The notes: generated from the sequence alone by a model not told the origin. A stretch of DNA of 64,000 bases from Marinobacter sp. es.048 (GCF_900188435.1 NZ_FYFA01000001.1:868001-932000); one strand, 5' to 3'; shown: positions 34,316 through 43,143, counted from the stretch's first letter. Numbers and translations: made by a program.

Positions 34316-34975
34316 ATGTCAGCGGACTGTCTGAATCAGCACCTGCGCAAAACCCTCGCCCGAGGCCGGGTGGCCGTTTCCCGTCCTGCCGGCTGTGAAC
34401 GCGTTGCCCTGTACCTCTTTGACCCGACCGTGCTTGAGGGGCCGTTATCCCACGAAGAGGCCCAGGCTGTGGTTGCCGAACCTGCCTACTGGTCTTTCTG
34501 CTGGGCCAGCGGCCAGGTGCTTGCCAGCTGGATTCTGGACAATCCCCGGTGGGTTGAGGGCAAGCGGGTCCTGGACTTCGGCTCCGGATCGGGAATAGTG
34601 GCTGTAGCGGCTGCGATGGCGGGAGCCCGCGAAGCCATCGCCTGTGATATTGATCCGGCAGCGCTGGACGCAGCCAGTGCCAACGCTGCCCTCAATGGTG
34701 TTTCCGTTGGCCTTTGCTGTGACTGGGCAGACCGACCTGAGGATCTGGATGTCGTGACAGCGGCGGATGTGCTCTACGATCCCGAAAACCGGCCGCTGCT
34801 CCGCGTCTTTCGCGAGGCGGTACCCCGGGTGCTACTGGCGGATTCGCGGATGAAAGTGTTGGGTGACAGTGCCTATCGCAGGCAGGCAACGATTGAGGCC
34901 CGGACCTGGCCGGATCTGCACGAATTCGAGGAGTTCAATCGGGTTCGAATCTATTTGGCCGAGAAAAGCCAGTAA
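34316..34975 (+). CDS. Class I SAM-dependent methyltransferase (Nnt1/METTL20-like)
   Basis: 219 residues. The SAM site is LDFGSGSGIVAVAAAMAGA at about 86-104, followed by the acidic loop ACDIDPAALDAASANAALNG and a VVTAADVLYDPEN post-motif. The PAYWSFCWASGQVLASWIL block upstream is shared with protein-lysine methyltransferases of the METTL20/ETFB type. That substrate is only suggested by similarity. The start at 34316 is chosen since a longer frame overlaps selU upstream. The Csr/Rsm-type RNA gene converges on its 3' end. Confidence 0.72.
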   Translation: MSADCLNQHLRKTLARGRVAVSRPAGCERVALYLFDPTVLEGPLSHEEAQAVVAEPAYWSFCWASGQVLASWILDNPRWVEGKRVLDFGSGSGIVAVAAAMAGAREAIACDIDPAALDAASANAALNGVSVGLCCDWADRPEDLDVVTAADVLYDPENRPLLRVFREAVPRVLLADSRMKVLGDSAYRRQATIEARTWPDLHEFEEFNRVRIYLAEKSQ

Positions 34976-35000
34976 CGAATCTGAAGTGAAAAAAGGAGGA

Positions 35001-35036
35001 AATAAAAAATAAAGGGCAACCATGCGGTTACCCTTT
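35001..35036 (-). terminator. Intrinsic terminator of the CsrB/RsmZ-like RNA
   Basis: On the minus strand AAAGGGTAACC, loop GCAT, GGTTGCCCTTT form an 11-bp stem with one mismatch (35036-35011), followed directly by ATTTTTTATT. This is a textbook Rho-independent terminator for a minus-strand transcript; the plus strand has no U-run after the stem. Confidence 0.9.
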
Positions 35037-35238
35037 CTCGGAACAGGTCGGCGCATCCTTGCGCATTGGGCAACAGCCGTGTTGCGAGATCCTTGAGCCA
35101 CTCCGTGGTGCCGGCATCCGAGCCGGCCATCCAAATAGTTATCCCTTAAGCGAGGCGTCCTTGTGTCCTTACCTCTCCCTGCAGTCCGTGCCGGGGTGCG
35201 TCCAGTGCGTCGTCCTTTTCCCTGTCATCCTTGACGAC
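35003..35238 (-). ncRNA. CsrB/RsmZ-family regulatory RNA (CsrA/RsmA sponge)
   Basis: A predicted minus-strand transcript of about 235 bases contains 14 GGA triplets, the CsrA/RsmA binding core. Several sit in hairpin loops: GUCA-AGGA-UGAC (35235-35224), GCCGGC-UCGGAU-GCCGGC (35127-35110), CCAC-GGA-GUGG (35108-35098) and GCGCA-AGGA-UGCGC (35064-35051). Others lie in single-stranded AAGGA runs. It ends in an intrinsic terminator and begins just below an extended -10. A GacA/UvrY box lies about 175 bases upstream, as in csrB and rsmZ. Known members titrate CsrA to control carbon flow, motility and biofilm. No protein-coding frame explains the region. I cannot tell rsmY, rsmZ and csrB types apart by eye. 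Confidence 0.87.
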
Positions 35239-35241
35239 AAC

Positions 35242-35250
35242 AATATACCA
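35242..35250 (-). promoter_or_regulatory. Extended -10 promoter of the CsrB/RsmZ-like RNA
   Basis: Minus-strand TGGTATATT is a TGn extended -10 with TATATT at 35247-35242, placing the start near 35236. There is no good -35 at 16-18 bases (TTGTCA is only 12 away), as expected for an activator-dependent promoter. Confidence 0.6.
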
Positions 35251-35404
35251 ACTGGATTCTGACAAACGTGTGAACTGTGCACGCGTCGCAACGGATATCG
35301 GCGCAGGCTTATCCAATAAAACATAATTATCAGCAAGTTAGCTTTTCCCTACAGTGCTTCTGGATCTGCCGCGCACGCAATGTCACTGCAAGATCTCACG
35401 CCTT

Positions 35405-35422
35405 TGTAAGAAATATCTCACA
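35405..35422 (-). promoter_or_regulatory. GacA/UvrY upstream activating box
   Basis: TGTGAGATATTTCTTACA on the minus strand fits the GacA/UvrY consensus TGTAAG-N6-CTTACA with one change and closely resembles the csrB site of E. coli. It is centred about 175 bases upstream of the predicted RNA start and overlaps the stop codon of the VanZ-like gene. It implies control by a GacS/GacA (BarA/UvrY) system encoded elsewhere. Confidence 0.85.
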
Positions 35423-35822
35423 GGGATTCTGGCGAATTTCGCAAATCCGGTTTTCCGGCGTTTCGGATGCCGGGCCAGGGAAGAAGTCCGATGGCGATGC
35501 CTGCGCCGTCCGCAGCCAGATCGGCCAGGGAAAATTCCCGGTAGGGCAGGGTTGCCTGGATAAGCTCAATGCCAAGGCCAAAGCCCAGCAGTGCCGGTGC
35601 AAACCAGATGGCCCGGAGCTCCGGCCAGGCCAGCCGGGTCAGGATGGTGAGCTCGAGGAAGGCGATAAGGTGGTTCACCTTGTCGTTCGACGATGATGGT
35701 ATGGCATGAGGGCTGTCGGTTGTCGCAAGAAACCCGATGGCCAGCACGGAAACCACAAAGGCTGCCTGCCAGAGGGGGCGGTATTGCAGCAGGCTGGTCA
35801 GTTGTTGTTTCAATGTATCCAT
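35418..35822 (-). CDS. VanZ-like membrane protein
   Basis: 134 residues with about four hydrophobic segments. The VanZ-family pattern is seen: an acidic/Asn site NDKVNHLIAFLELTIL, then WFAPALLGFGLGIELIQATLPYREFSLADLAADGAGIAIG, where the ELIQ and D-x-x-AD residues are the family's conserved core. Function is unknown in most bacteria. The start is uncertain: ATG 35822 lacks a Shine-Dalgarno sequence, and a GTG at 35834 is an alternative. Its stop codon lies inside the GacA box of the downstream RNA gene on the same strand. Confidence 0.72.
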   Translation of the reverse strand: MDTLKQQLTSLLQYRPLWQAAFVVSVLAIGFLATTDSPHAIPSSSNDKVNHLIAFLELTILTRLAWPELRAIWFAPALLGFGLGIELIQATLPYREFSLADLAADGAGIAIGLLPWPGIRNAGKPDLRNSPESL

Positions 35823-35919
35823 CGGGGAAGTCACTGAGCGTTCTCGGGCTGTGGGAATGTTGCCAACATGATATGCTTTGCGCCCCGTCATTGTCATTGA
35901 AGCGGAGGTCCTGCCAGCT

Positions 35920-36669
35920 ATGCTCAAGGGTAATTTTTTTCGTGGACTGGGCTACCTGGGTGAGGGTTTCCGCCTTATTCGTCAGCCCGGTCTTCGGCTG
36001 TTCGTCATCATTCCACTGGTTATCAATATTTTGCTTTTCGGATTGCTTTTCTTCTTTATGGGAGAGCTGTTCGCAGGCTTGATTGCCGCCGCGATGTCGT
36101 GGTTGCCGGACTGGGCGTGGCTTCAGGCACTGGATTGGCTGTTCTGGATTCTCTACGGTGCGGTCATTGTGCTGATGCTGGCCTATGGCTTCGTGATCGT
36201 TGCCAACCTGATTGGTTCCCCTTTCTATGGCTATCTTGCCGAGCTGACGGAAAAGCACCTGACCGGTCAGGAGATGAATACCGATGACAGCTGGGCGTCC
36301 ATCATCAAGGATATTCCCCGTGCGCTCGCGCGCGAGGTTCAGAAGATCCTGTATTACCTGCCGCGGGCTATCGCTTTACTGATCATCGGTCTTATACCGG
36401 TTGTTAATCTGGTTGCAGCTGTTCTCTGGTTTCTTTTCAACAGCTGGATGATGGCGCTGCAATACGTGGACTACCCGGCAGACAACCACAAGCTCAGTTT
36501 CCCCGCCCTGCGTCGGTTGCTCGGTGACACGCGCTTGTCTGCCTTCGGCTTTGGCCTGCCGGTGGCATTGGCCGCCATGGTGCCGGTGCTGAATCTGTTT
36601 GTGGTGCCTGCGGCGGTGTGTGGGGCAACGGCTTACTGGGTGCGTGAGAACGGCGCCACAAGAACTTAA
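35920..36669 (+). CDS. cysZ: Sulfate transporter CysZ
   Basis: 249 residues, near E. coli CysZ (253). Multiple hydrophobic segments include GLRLFVIIPLVINILLFG and ANLIGSPFYGYLAELTEKHLTG, the latter being the CysZ signature. It imports sulfate across the inner membrane for cysteine synthesis. ATG 35920 (MLKGNFFRGLGYLGEG) is the family-like start with GGAGG upstream. It is divergent from the VanZ-like gene and followed 16 bases later by rapA. Confidence 0.9.
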   Translation: MLKGNFFRGLGYLGEGFRLIRQPGLRLFVIIPLVINILLFGLLFFFMGELFAGLIAAAMSWLPDWAWLQALDWLFWILYGAVIVLMLAYGFVIVANLIGSPFYGYLAELTEKHLTGQEMNTDDSWASIIKDIPRALAREVQKILYYLPRAIALLIIGLIPVVNLVAAVLWFLFNSWMMALQYVDYPADNHKLSFPALRRLLGDTRLSAFGFGLPVALAAMVPVLNLFVVPAAVCGATAYWVRENGATRT

Positions 36670-36685
36670 CTGGTCTGGAGGTTTC

Positions 36686-39547
36686 TTGGATACATCGGAA
36701 TTTGTTATTGGTCAGCGTTGGGTCAGCCACAGTGATACCGGCCTGGGGCTCGGTATCGTTACGGATATCTCCGGGCGCCGGGTGACCCTCGGGTTTCCTG
36801 CTGCGGATGAGGAGCGCACCTACGCGATTGATAACGCCCCACTGTCCCGCATCATCTATCAGTTGGGCGAGGAGATTGAGACCTTCGGTGGCGAGCGGTA
36901 CACGGTCCGTGCGGTTGAGGACCTCGGCGGCGTGCTGATGTATCACGCGGACGACGGTACCGATCTGCATGAAATTTCGGAAGTAAAACTCGCCGGGTCT
37001 GTGAATTTTTCAGCACCGCACCAGCGGCTGTTCGCGGGCCAGTTCGATCGCAACGGCGCCTTTCGTCTGAGGTTTGCCACGCTTCAGCACATGAACCGCC
37101 TGCGGGCATCTTCAGCCCAGGGGTTGATCGGAGCCCGAACGCAACATCTGCCGCACCAGATCTACATTGCCCATGAAGTTGCCGGGCGTCATGCGCCACG
37201 GGTCCTTCTGGCCGATGAAGTCGGCCTCGGCAAAACCATCGAGGCGGGGCTGATCCTTCATTATCAGCTGCACACCGGCCGGGCAAAACATGCCCTGATC
37301 GTGGTGCCGGATTCCCTCACGCACCAATGGCTGGTGGAAATGCTTCGGCGCTTCAATCTGCGTTTCTCGATCGTGGATCAGGGTCGCTACGATGCCCTGA
37401 AAGAGCAGGAAAGTGACGTTGATGCGCTGGTTAACCATATTTTTGGCGATGAAGATGCGGTTAATCCGTTCGAGAGCGAGCAGCTCGTACTCTGTAGTCT
37501 CGACTTCCTGAAGAAAAGCCAGAAGGCGCAGGACGATGCCCTCAAGGCTGACTGGGACCTGATGATTGTGGATGAGGCCCATCATCTTGCGTGGAGCCCT
37601 GAAGAGGTCAGCCCGGAATACCGTATCGTTGAGGAACTGTCGGCGGTCAGCCGCGGCCTGCTGTTGCTGACAGCAACGCCCGAGCAGGTGGGTATCGCCA
37701 GCCACTTTGCCCGCCTGCGGCTTCTGGACCCGGCCCGTTTTCATGATCTGGAAACCTTCCGCAGAGAAGAGCAGCAGTACGAAGCCATCAACAGCGTTGT
37801 CCGCCGGCTTCAGGACGAAGATTCCGATATCGGCGAGGGCGACCAGAAGCTGCTGCGGGAATGGTTGGGAGAAGAACTGGACCAGCTGCTGGCCGGTGAC
37901 ACTCCGCGGCAATCGGTGATTGATGCTTTGCTGGATCGGCATGGCACCGGTCGTGTGCTGTTCCGGAATACCCGTGCGGCAATCCAGGGATTTCCCGAGC
38001 GCCGTCCTGATCCTGAGCCTCTGCCGTGCCCGGCCATGTACGAGGGGCAGGCCTCCGGTATTCAGGGGTTGACCCCGGAGCAACTGGTGCCCGAGGAGCA
38101 ATGGCTGGCGGAGGATCCCAGGGTTGAATGGCTCGAGAAAAAGCTGGTCGGCCTGCGCCCGGCCAAAGTGGTGGTTATCTGTGCCAGTGCCCAGACAGCC
38201 ATGGCCCTGGAGCATTACCTCCAGCTGCGGGCCGGTATCCGCAGTGCTGCTTTCCATGAACACCTGAGCCTGATTGAGCGTGATCGCGCCGCCGCCTATT
38301 TTGCCGACACGGAGCAGGGCGCGCAGGCGCTAATCTGCTCTGAGATTGGCAGCGAAGGCCGTAATTTCCAGTTTGCCCACCACCTCGTGCTGTTCGATCT
38401 GCCCGCCAACCCGGACTTGCTCGAGCAGCGGATCGGGCGACTGGACAGGATCGGTCAGACCGAAGCCATTGATATCCACGTCCCCTATCTGCGTGGTACC
38501 AGTCAGGAGGTGCAGTTCCGCTGGTTCCAAGATGGCCTGAACGCCTTTGCTGAAAGTTGCGCCGTGGGTGTTGCGGTTCAGGAAACGGTGCAGGCCCGGT
38601 GGCAGCAGGCTATTGATGGCGACCTTGATGTGGCTGATGAACTGGTCAAGGCGTCCTCGGACGAGGCAAAACGCCTGAGAACGCTGCTGCAGGCTGGCCG
38701 CGATGCCCTGATCGAGCTGAATTCCTGTCGCCCTGAGGTGGCAGAGGATCTGATAGCCGCCATCGAAGACGAAGAAGCCGAGGCGAGGGTTCGGGATTAC
38801 ATGATGGAAGCTTTTGACATCCTCGGTGTGGATGTTGAAGACCATGCCGATCACTCCGACATTCTGCGACCTGGCGAGCAATACCAGGCCGGTCATGTCG
38901 CTGAATTGCCGGAAGACGGGATTACCGTGACCTGGGACCGACAAAATGCCCTTGAACGGGAAGACCTGGCCTTCATGAGCTGGGAACACCCGATGGTCAC
39001 CGGGGTGATGGACTCGGTGACCAGTTCCGGCCTTGGCAAGGCCGCCCTCGCCAGTCTTTCGGTAAAGGCCCTGCCGCCCGGAACGCTGTTGATGGAGGCC
39101 GTGTTTACGGTGCACTGCCCGGCACCGGAAGCTCTCCAACTGACCCGTTACCTGCCGGTCTCGCCACTACGGCTGCTGGTGGATGTGAATGGCAAGGAAC
39201 TCTCGGGGGCGTTGCCCCACGACCGTCTTAACGAGATGTGCTCGAATATCCGGCGGCGCACGGCCCAGGCAATCGTTCCGCAGATCCGGCCTCAGGTCGA
39301 AACGATGGTGGATCACGTGGAGCGATTGTCGGAGCCTCATCTGGAGCCCCTGAAGACACAGGCGCTTGGGCAATTGGAGGCCAGTTTCGCACCGGAAATC
39401 CGGAGGCTTGAGGCATTGAAAAAGGTCAATCCTGCGATTCGTGAGGAAGAAATCGACTTTTTCCGTGAACAGTTCGATGCGGCGAAAGACGCCATAGGTC
39501 ATGCCAGCCTGGGGTTGGAAGGCATTCGTGTGATCGTGACCGCATAA
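36686..39547 (+). CDS. rapA: RNA polymerase-associated helicase RapA
   Basis: A Swi2/Snf2 ATPase of 953 residues (E. coli 968) that recycles RNA polymerase stalled after transcription. Tudor-like N-terminal domains begin FVIGQRWVSHSDTGLGLG. Walker A LLADEVGLGKT lies near 173-183, DEAHH near 295, LLLTATPEQ follows, and the RecA-2 domain has CSEIGSEGRNFQFAHHLVLFD and QRIGRLDRIGQ. The start is a TTG at 36686 with GGAGG 5 bases upstream; no in-frame ATG fits, and a frame beginning at 36599 overlaps cysZ. A 7-bp GGCTGAC/GTCAGCC stem lies about 20-50 bases after the stop. Confidence 0.94.
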   Translation: MDTSEFVIGQRWVSHSDTGLGLGIVTDISGRRVTLGFPAADEERTYAIDNAPLSRIIYQLGEEIETFGGERYTVRAVEDLGGVLMYHADDGTDLHEISEVKLAGSVNFSAPHQRLFAGQFDRNGAFRLRFATLQHMNRLRASSAQGLIGARTQHLPHQIYIAHEVAGRHAPRVLLADEVGLGKTIEAGLILHYQLHTGRAKHALIVVPDSLTHQWLVEMLRRFNLRFSIVDQGRYDALKEQESDVDALVNHIFGDEDAVNPFESEQLVLCSLDFLKKSQKAQDDALKADWDLMIVDEAHHLAWSPEEVSPEYRIVEELSAVSRGLLLLTATPEQVGIASHFARLRLLDPARFHDLETFRREEQQYEAINSVVRRLQDEDSDIGEGDQKLLREWLGEELDQLLAGDTPRQSVIDALLDRHGTGRVLFRNTRAAIQGFPERRPDPEPLPCPAMYEGQASGIQGLTPEQLVPEEQWLAEDPRVEWLEKKLVGLRPAKVVVICASAQTAMALEHYLQLRAGIRSAAFHEHLSLIERDRAAAYFADTEQGAQALICSEIGSEGRNFQFAHHLVLFDLPANPDLLEQRIGRLDRIGQTEAIDIHVPYLRGTSQEVQFRWFQDGLNAFAESCAVGVAVQETVQARWQQAIDGDLDVADELVKASSDEAKRLRTLLQAGRDALIELNSCRPEVAEDLIAAIEDEEAEARVRDYMMEAFDILGVDVEDHADHSDILRPGEQYQAGHVAELPEDGITVTWDRQNALEREDLAFMSWEHPMVTGVMDSVTSSGLGKAALASLSVKALPPGTLLMEAVFTVHCPAPEALQLTRYLPVSPLRLLVDVNGKELSGALPHDRLNEMCSNIRRRTAQAIVPQIRPQVETMVDHVERLSEPHLEPLKTQALGQLEASFAPEIRRLEALKKVNPAIREEEIDFFREQFDAAKDAIGHASLGLEGIRVIVTA

Positions 39548-39677
39548 TGCGAGGTGTGGCCGCCGTAACTGGCTGACTGGGCGGCATTTGCTGGTCAGCC
39601 CTCATCTGATGCGGTACCGTAAACGTAACGAATTGTAGTCTTCGAATTTTCCGAACCATGGATGACAGAGAGAACCT

Positions 39678-42128
39678 ATGATGACTTTCATTCTGTTTGT
39701 AGTGGCACTGGCTGGCCTGCTGATTGTGATGCGGCGCGAATCCGGTGCAACGTCTGCGATTGGCGTAATGGCCGTTACCGGCCTGCTGTCGCTGATTTTT
39801 GCCTCCGGCTGGCTGGCGCTGATTCTGTTTATTGGTGCCGGCGTAACGGCTGCCGCTGGCCTGCCTGGTTTCCGCCAAAGCTGGCTCACGCCCCGCATTT
39901 TTGCGATGTTCAAGAAAGTTGCGCCGAAGGTTTCCGATACTGAGAAAGTTGCACTGGAAGCAGGGACGGTCGGCTGGGACGGTGAACTGTTCACCGGTCG
40001 GCCGGATTGGCACAACCTGTTGATTAACCGCAATACGGGCCTGAGCGATGAAGAGCAGGCGTTCGTCGACAACCAGTGCGTCCAGGCGATTTCCATGTGT
40101 AACACCTGGGATGTGGCGGTTGAGCGGGCTGATCTGCCCAAAGAACTCTGGGACTTCCTCAAGAAGGAGGGTTTCTTCGGGATGATCATTCCCAAGGAAT
40201 ACGGTGGTCTCGAATTTTCCGCCAAGGCGCAGTCTGCGGTTCTGCAAAAACTGGCGTCCAACGAGTCGCTCATGGTCTCTGTGGGCGTACCCAATTCCCT
40301 CGGTCCTGGCGAGTTGCTCGTGAAGTACGGCACCGAGGAACAGAAAAACCACTACCTGCCCCGGCTTGCTGACGGTCGCGAAATTCCGTGCTTTGGTCTG
40401 ACTGGACCAAGGGCTGGTTCGGATGCCACGTCACTTCCGGACACCGGTATCGTTTGCAAGCAGAAAGTCGATGGAAAGGAAGTTGTCGGTATCCGGCTCA
40501 ATTTCGAGAAGCGTTGGATCACACTGGCACCCATCGCCACTGTTGTCGGCCTGGCCTTCCGCATGTTTGACCCGGACGGGCTCCTGGGCGAAACCGAAGA
40601 CTATGGTATTACCTGCGCACTGATCCCCAGGGACACCAAGGGTATGGAAATCGGCCGTCGTCATTGCCCGATTGGTAGCCCGTTCCTGAACGGCCCGATC
40701 AAGGGGAAAGACGTTTTCATTCCGCTGGACTACATCATCGGTGGTGTCGATATGGCAGGTCAGGGCTGGCGTATGCTGGTTGAGTGCCTGTCGGTAGGTC
40801 GCTGTATCACCTTGCCGTCCGGTGCGGCGGGGGCGGCTGCATCCGCCGTTGGCACCGCTGGTGGTTTCACCCGTATCCGCCGTCAGTTCAATACGCCGGT
40901 TGCTGATATGGAAGGTGTGCAGGAGCCGCTGGCCCGCATCGCCGCCAAGACCTATATCTCTCAGGCGGCTGTGAACCACACCGCCAATATGATTGATAAA
41001 GGCGAGAAGCCGGCAGTACCGTCTGCGATCCTTAAATACCACCTTACCGAGTTTCAGCGCGGTGTGTTGACCGATGCCATGGACGTTCACGGTGGCAAGA
41101 CCGTGACACTAGGTCCGCGTAACTACCTGGGCATTGGCTACAGCGGTGCTGCTGTATCGATCACCGTTGAGGGGGCCAACATCATGACCCGCAGCCTGAT
41201 GATCTTCGGTCAGGGCGCCATTCGCTGCCACCCCTATGTGCTCAAGGAGTTGGCGGCCAAGGATAACGATGATATCAACGCGTTTGACGATGCTTTCTTC
41301 GGTCATGCCGGCCTGATTTTCGGCAATGCCGCCCGCGCCTTTACCCAGGCCCTGGGCCTTGGTCGGGCAGACGTGCCGTTTGACAGCGCCAGTCGCAAGT
41401 ACGCCCAGGCCGTTGCTCGCTTCAGTGCGGCGTTTGGCCTGTGCTCGGATGCGGCGATGACCACGCTCGGAAGCGAACTGAAAATGCGGGAGCTTATCTC
41501 TGCACGACTGGGGGATATGCTGTCCAACCTTTACCTCGCTTCCATGGTGCTCAAGAACTGGCACGAGACCCAGCCGGTCGAGGGTGAGAAGGAGGTGATG
41601 GAGTACAGTCTGGGCATGCTGATGCATCGCACTGAAAATGCCCTGGACGAGTTTCTCCAGAACCTGCCGAATCGTGCCGTGGCGCTGGTTCTGCGCGGCG
41701 TTACGATGCCACTCGGCCGCCGTTGGGGCAGCCCCCAGGACGACCTTGCGCGTAAACTGGCTCGGGCAATATCCACCGACACGCCCATCCGCAATAAGCT
41801 GATTGCCAGCGTTTGGCACACCAATGGCGAAGGCACCGTGGAAAATCCGGTGGCTCGCTACAATGGGCTGCTCAAGGACTACGACAAGGCTGAGCAGCTG
41901 TATCGGAAAGCGACCAAGGCCTACGGCAAGGGTGAATTGCCGATGACCGCCTTGCATCCGGAAGAGCGGTTCGAGGCGGCCCTGAAGGCTGGCGTCTACA
42001 CCAAGGAAGAAGCCGATTTCATGCGCCAGTACGAGATCGTGGTACTTGAGATGCTGACGGTGGATGACTTCCCGTTTGATGAGTTTGCGCGCAACAAGGA
42101 GACGGTGATTGATCACAACCCTGCCTGA
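39678..42128 (+). CDS. fadE: Acyl-CoA dehydrogenase FadE
   Basis: 816 residues, matching the long membrane-linked E. coli FadE (814) that starts fatty-acid beta-oxidation. Two N-terminal hydrophobic segments precede the dehydrogenase body. FGLTGPRAGSDATSLPDTGI binds FAD and substrate, and DYIIGGVDMAGQGWRMLVECLSVGR is highly conserved. VEGANIMTRSLMIFGQG near residue 497 carries the catalytic Glu. In place of the common LTEPEAGSD the motif reads LTGPRAGSD. An ATG pair at 39678 and 39681 leaves the exact start open. crcB follows 17 bases later. Confidence 0.94.
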   Translation: MMTFILFVVALAGLLIVMRRESGATSAIGVMAVTGLLSLIFASGWLALILFIGAGVTAAAGLPGFRQSWLTPRIFAMFKKVAPKVSDTEKVALEAGTVGWDGELFTGRPDWHNLLINRNTGLSDEEQAFVDNQCVQAISMCNTWDVAVERADLPKELWDFLKKEGFFGMIIPKEYGGLEFSAKAQSAVLQKLASNESLMVSVGVPNSLGPGELLVKYGTEEQKNHYLPRLADGREIPCFGLTGPRAGSDATSLPDTGIVCKQKVDGKEVVGIRLNFEKRWITLAPIATVVGLAFRMFDPDGLLGETEDYGITCALIPRDTKGMEIGRRHCPIGSPFLNGPIKGKDVFIPLDYIIGGVDMAGQGWRMLVECLSVGRCITLPSGAAGAAASAVGTAGGFTRIRRQFNTPVADMEGVQEPLARIAAKTYISQAAVNHTANMIDKGEKPAVPSAILKYHLTEFQRGVLTDAMDVHGGKTVTLGPRNYLGIGYSGAAVSITVEGANIMTRSLMIFGQGAIRCHPYVLKELAAKDNDDINAFDDAFFGHAGLIFGNAARAFTQALGLGRADVPFDSASRKYAQAVARFSAAFGLCSDAAMTTLGSELKMRELISARLGDMLSNLYLASMVLKNWHETQPVEGEKEVMEYSLGMLMHRTENALDEFLQNLPNRAVALVLRGVTMPLGRRWGSPQDDLARKLARAISTDTPIRNKLIASVWHTNGEGTVENPVARYNGLLKDYDKAEQLYRKATKAYGKGELPMTALHPEERFEAALKAGVYTKEEADFMRQYEIVVLEMLTVDDFPFDEFARNKETVIDHNPA

Positions 42129-42145
42129 CAGGAGGCAACCCTGAG

Positions 42146-42526
42146 ATGTGGTTGTCGTTTGTTGCAGTGAGTGTTGGCGCCGTGATCGGCGCCAATCTTC
42201 GTTGGGCTCTGGGCCTGTGGCTCAATACCACCTACCACGCCGTTCCTTATGGCACTCTGGTCGCCAACCTCAGTGGGGGTTGGCTGATTGGGCTGCTGAT
42301 TGGTTACTTCAGTCATGGCACCACATTGGCACCGGAATGGCGCCTGTTTGCTATCACCGGTCTTTGCGGTGCCCTTACGACTTTCTCCACATTTTCCCTT
42401 GAGATGTTTGCCGCCATACAGGATGGCAAATGGGCCATGGCAATTACCGGCATTCTGGCCCACGTTGTTGGCTCCATCCTTATGACTGCACTGGGAATTT
42501 ACACCTTTGGCCTGGTGAAGGGATGA
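42146..42526 (+). CDS. crcB: Fluoride channel CrcB/Fluc
   Basis: 126 residues with four transmembrane helices, forming an antiparallel dimeric channel that exports fluoride. Signature blocks are GAVIGANLRWALG, YGTLVANLSGGWLIGLL and the TTFSTFSLE motif that lines the pore with phenylalanines. AGGAGG lies before the ATG. No fluoride riboswitch is visible, since the gene follows fadE by 17 bases and is probably read through from it. Confidence 0.94.
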   Translation: MWLSFVAVSVGAVIGANLRWALGLWLNTTYHAVPYGTLVANLSGGWLIGLLIGYFSHGTTLAPEWRLFAITGLCGALTTFSTFSLEMFAAIQDGKWAMAITGILAHVVGSILMTALGIYTFGLVKG

Positions 42527-42563
42527 TGGGTACCACTACCTACATAAATTCTCGAAAATACCC

Positions 42564-42592
42564 TTGGCAAGCTTCGGATTCAGGAGTAGAGT
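42564..42592 (+). promoter_or_regulatory. Predicted promoter of the cold-shock gene
   Basis: TTGGCA (42564-42569) and TAGAGT (42587-42592) are spaced by 17 bases. Starting near 42599 gives a 5' leader of about 167 bases, a length typical of cold-shock mRNAs. The leader contains no ORF that I can support. Confidence 0.5.
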
Positions 42593-42765
42593 GAAGGGCG
42601 TAGGAAAGATTCAGCAAAGCATTTCATGAATAAGACGTACCTCCGCAGTTAGTAGTGACCGTCCTGTTTTTGATTCCGCGAGTTCTGTATTTCCGCAAAA
42701 CGCCGACCTGACACCATGCAGGTGCTAGGCGGCAGATAATATGATTGATTTCAGGAAGTTTAAGT

Positions 42766-42972
42766 ATGTCTACTACTACCGGTACTGTTAAGTTCTTCAA
42801 CGAAGCAAAAGGCTTTGGCTTTATCACTCGTGAAGGCGGCCCGGACGTTTTTGTTCACTACAGCGCTATTCAGGGCAGCGGTTTCAAAACTCTGGCAGAA
42901 GGCCAGCAGGTTGAGTTCACCGTTACCCAGGGCCAGAAAGGTCCTCAGGCGGAGAACGTTGTTGCCCTGTAA
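42766..42972 (+). CDS. Cold-shock protein (CspA family)
   Basis: 68 residues forming one cold-shock domain with RNP1 KGFGFIT and RNP2 VFVHYS, the single-stranded RNA/DNA binding motifs. It acts as an RNA chaperone. The start at 42766 ([18 protein letters not shown]) has AGGAAG upstream; a longer frame from 42745 adds a non-family tail. A long leader and a strong terminator follow the cspA pattern. Whether it is cold-induced cannot be seen. Confidence 0.95.
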   Translation: MSTTTGTVKFFNEAKGFGFITREGGPDVFVHYSAIQGSGFKTLAEGQQVEFTVTQGQKGPQAENVVAL

Positions 42973-43000
42973 TCCCTGATGGATTCGGCAATAACCGCCA

Positions 43001-43027
43001 AAAAGGCAGCTTCGGCTGCCTTTTTTT
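43001..43027 (+). terminator. Intrinsic terminator of the cold-shock gene
   Basis: AGGCAGC, loop TTCG, GCTGCCT followed by TTTTTT, with A-run upstream: a perfect Rho-independent terminator. Confidence 0.95.
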
Positions 43028-43143
43028 ATGTCTGTATTCAGGCATTGCAAGACACCACGCTTTTGTCATTATCCCCTCTTTGTGTAATCTTTACCGACCT
43101 GCTGCTCGTTTAACCGGAAGTCGAGATCTCCAGGAATCACTAC

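Noticed and set aside
35059..35262. Short plus-strand frame (67 codons) inside the Csr/Rsm RNA region
   Set aside because: No ribosome site and no known family; the strand-specific terminator, GGA loops and GacA box explain the region better.
42527..42765. Fluoride riboswitch associated with crcB
   Set aside because: The sequence lies after crcB, not before it, and crcB is only 17 bases from fadE; the leader belongs to the cold-shock gene.
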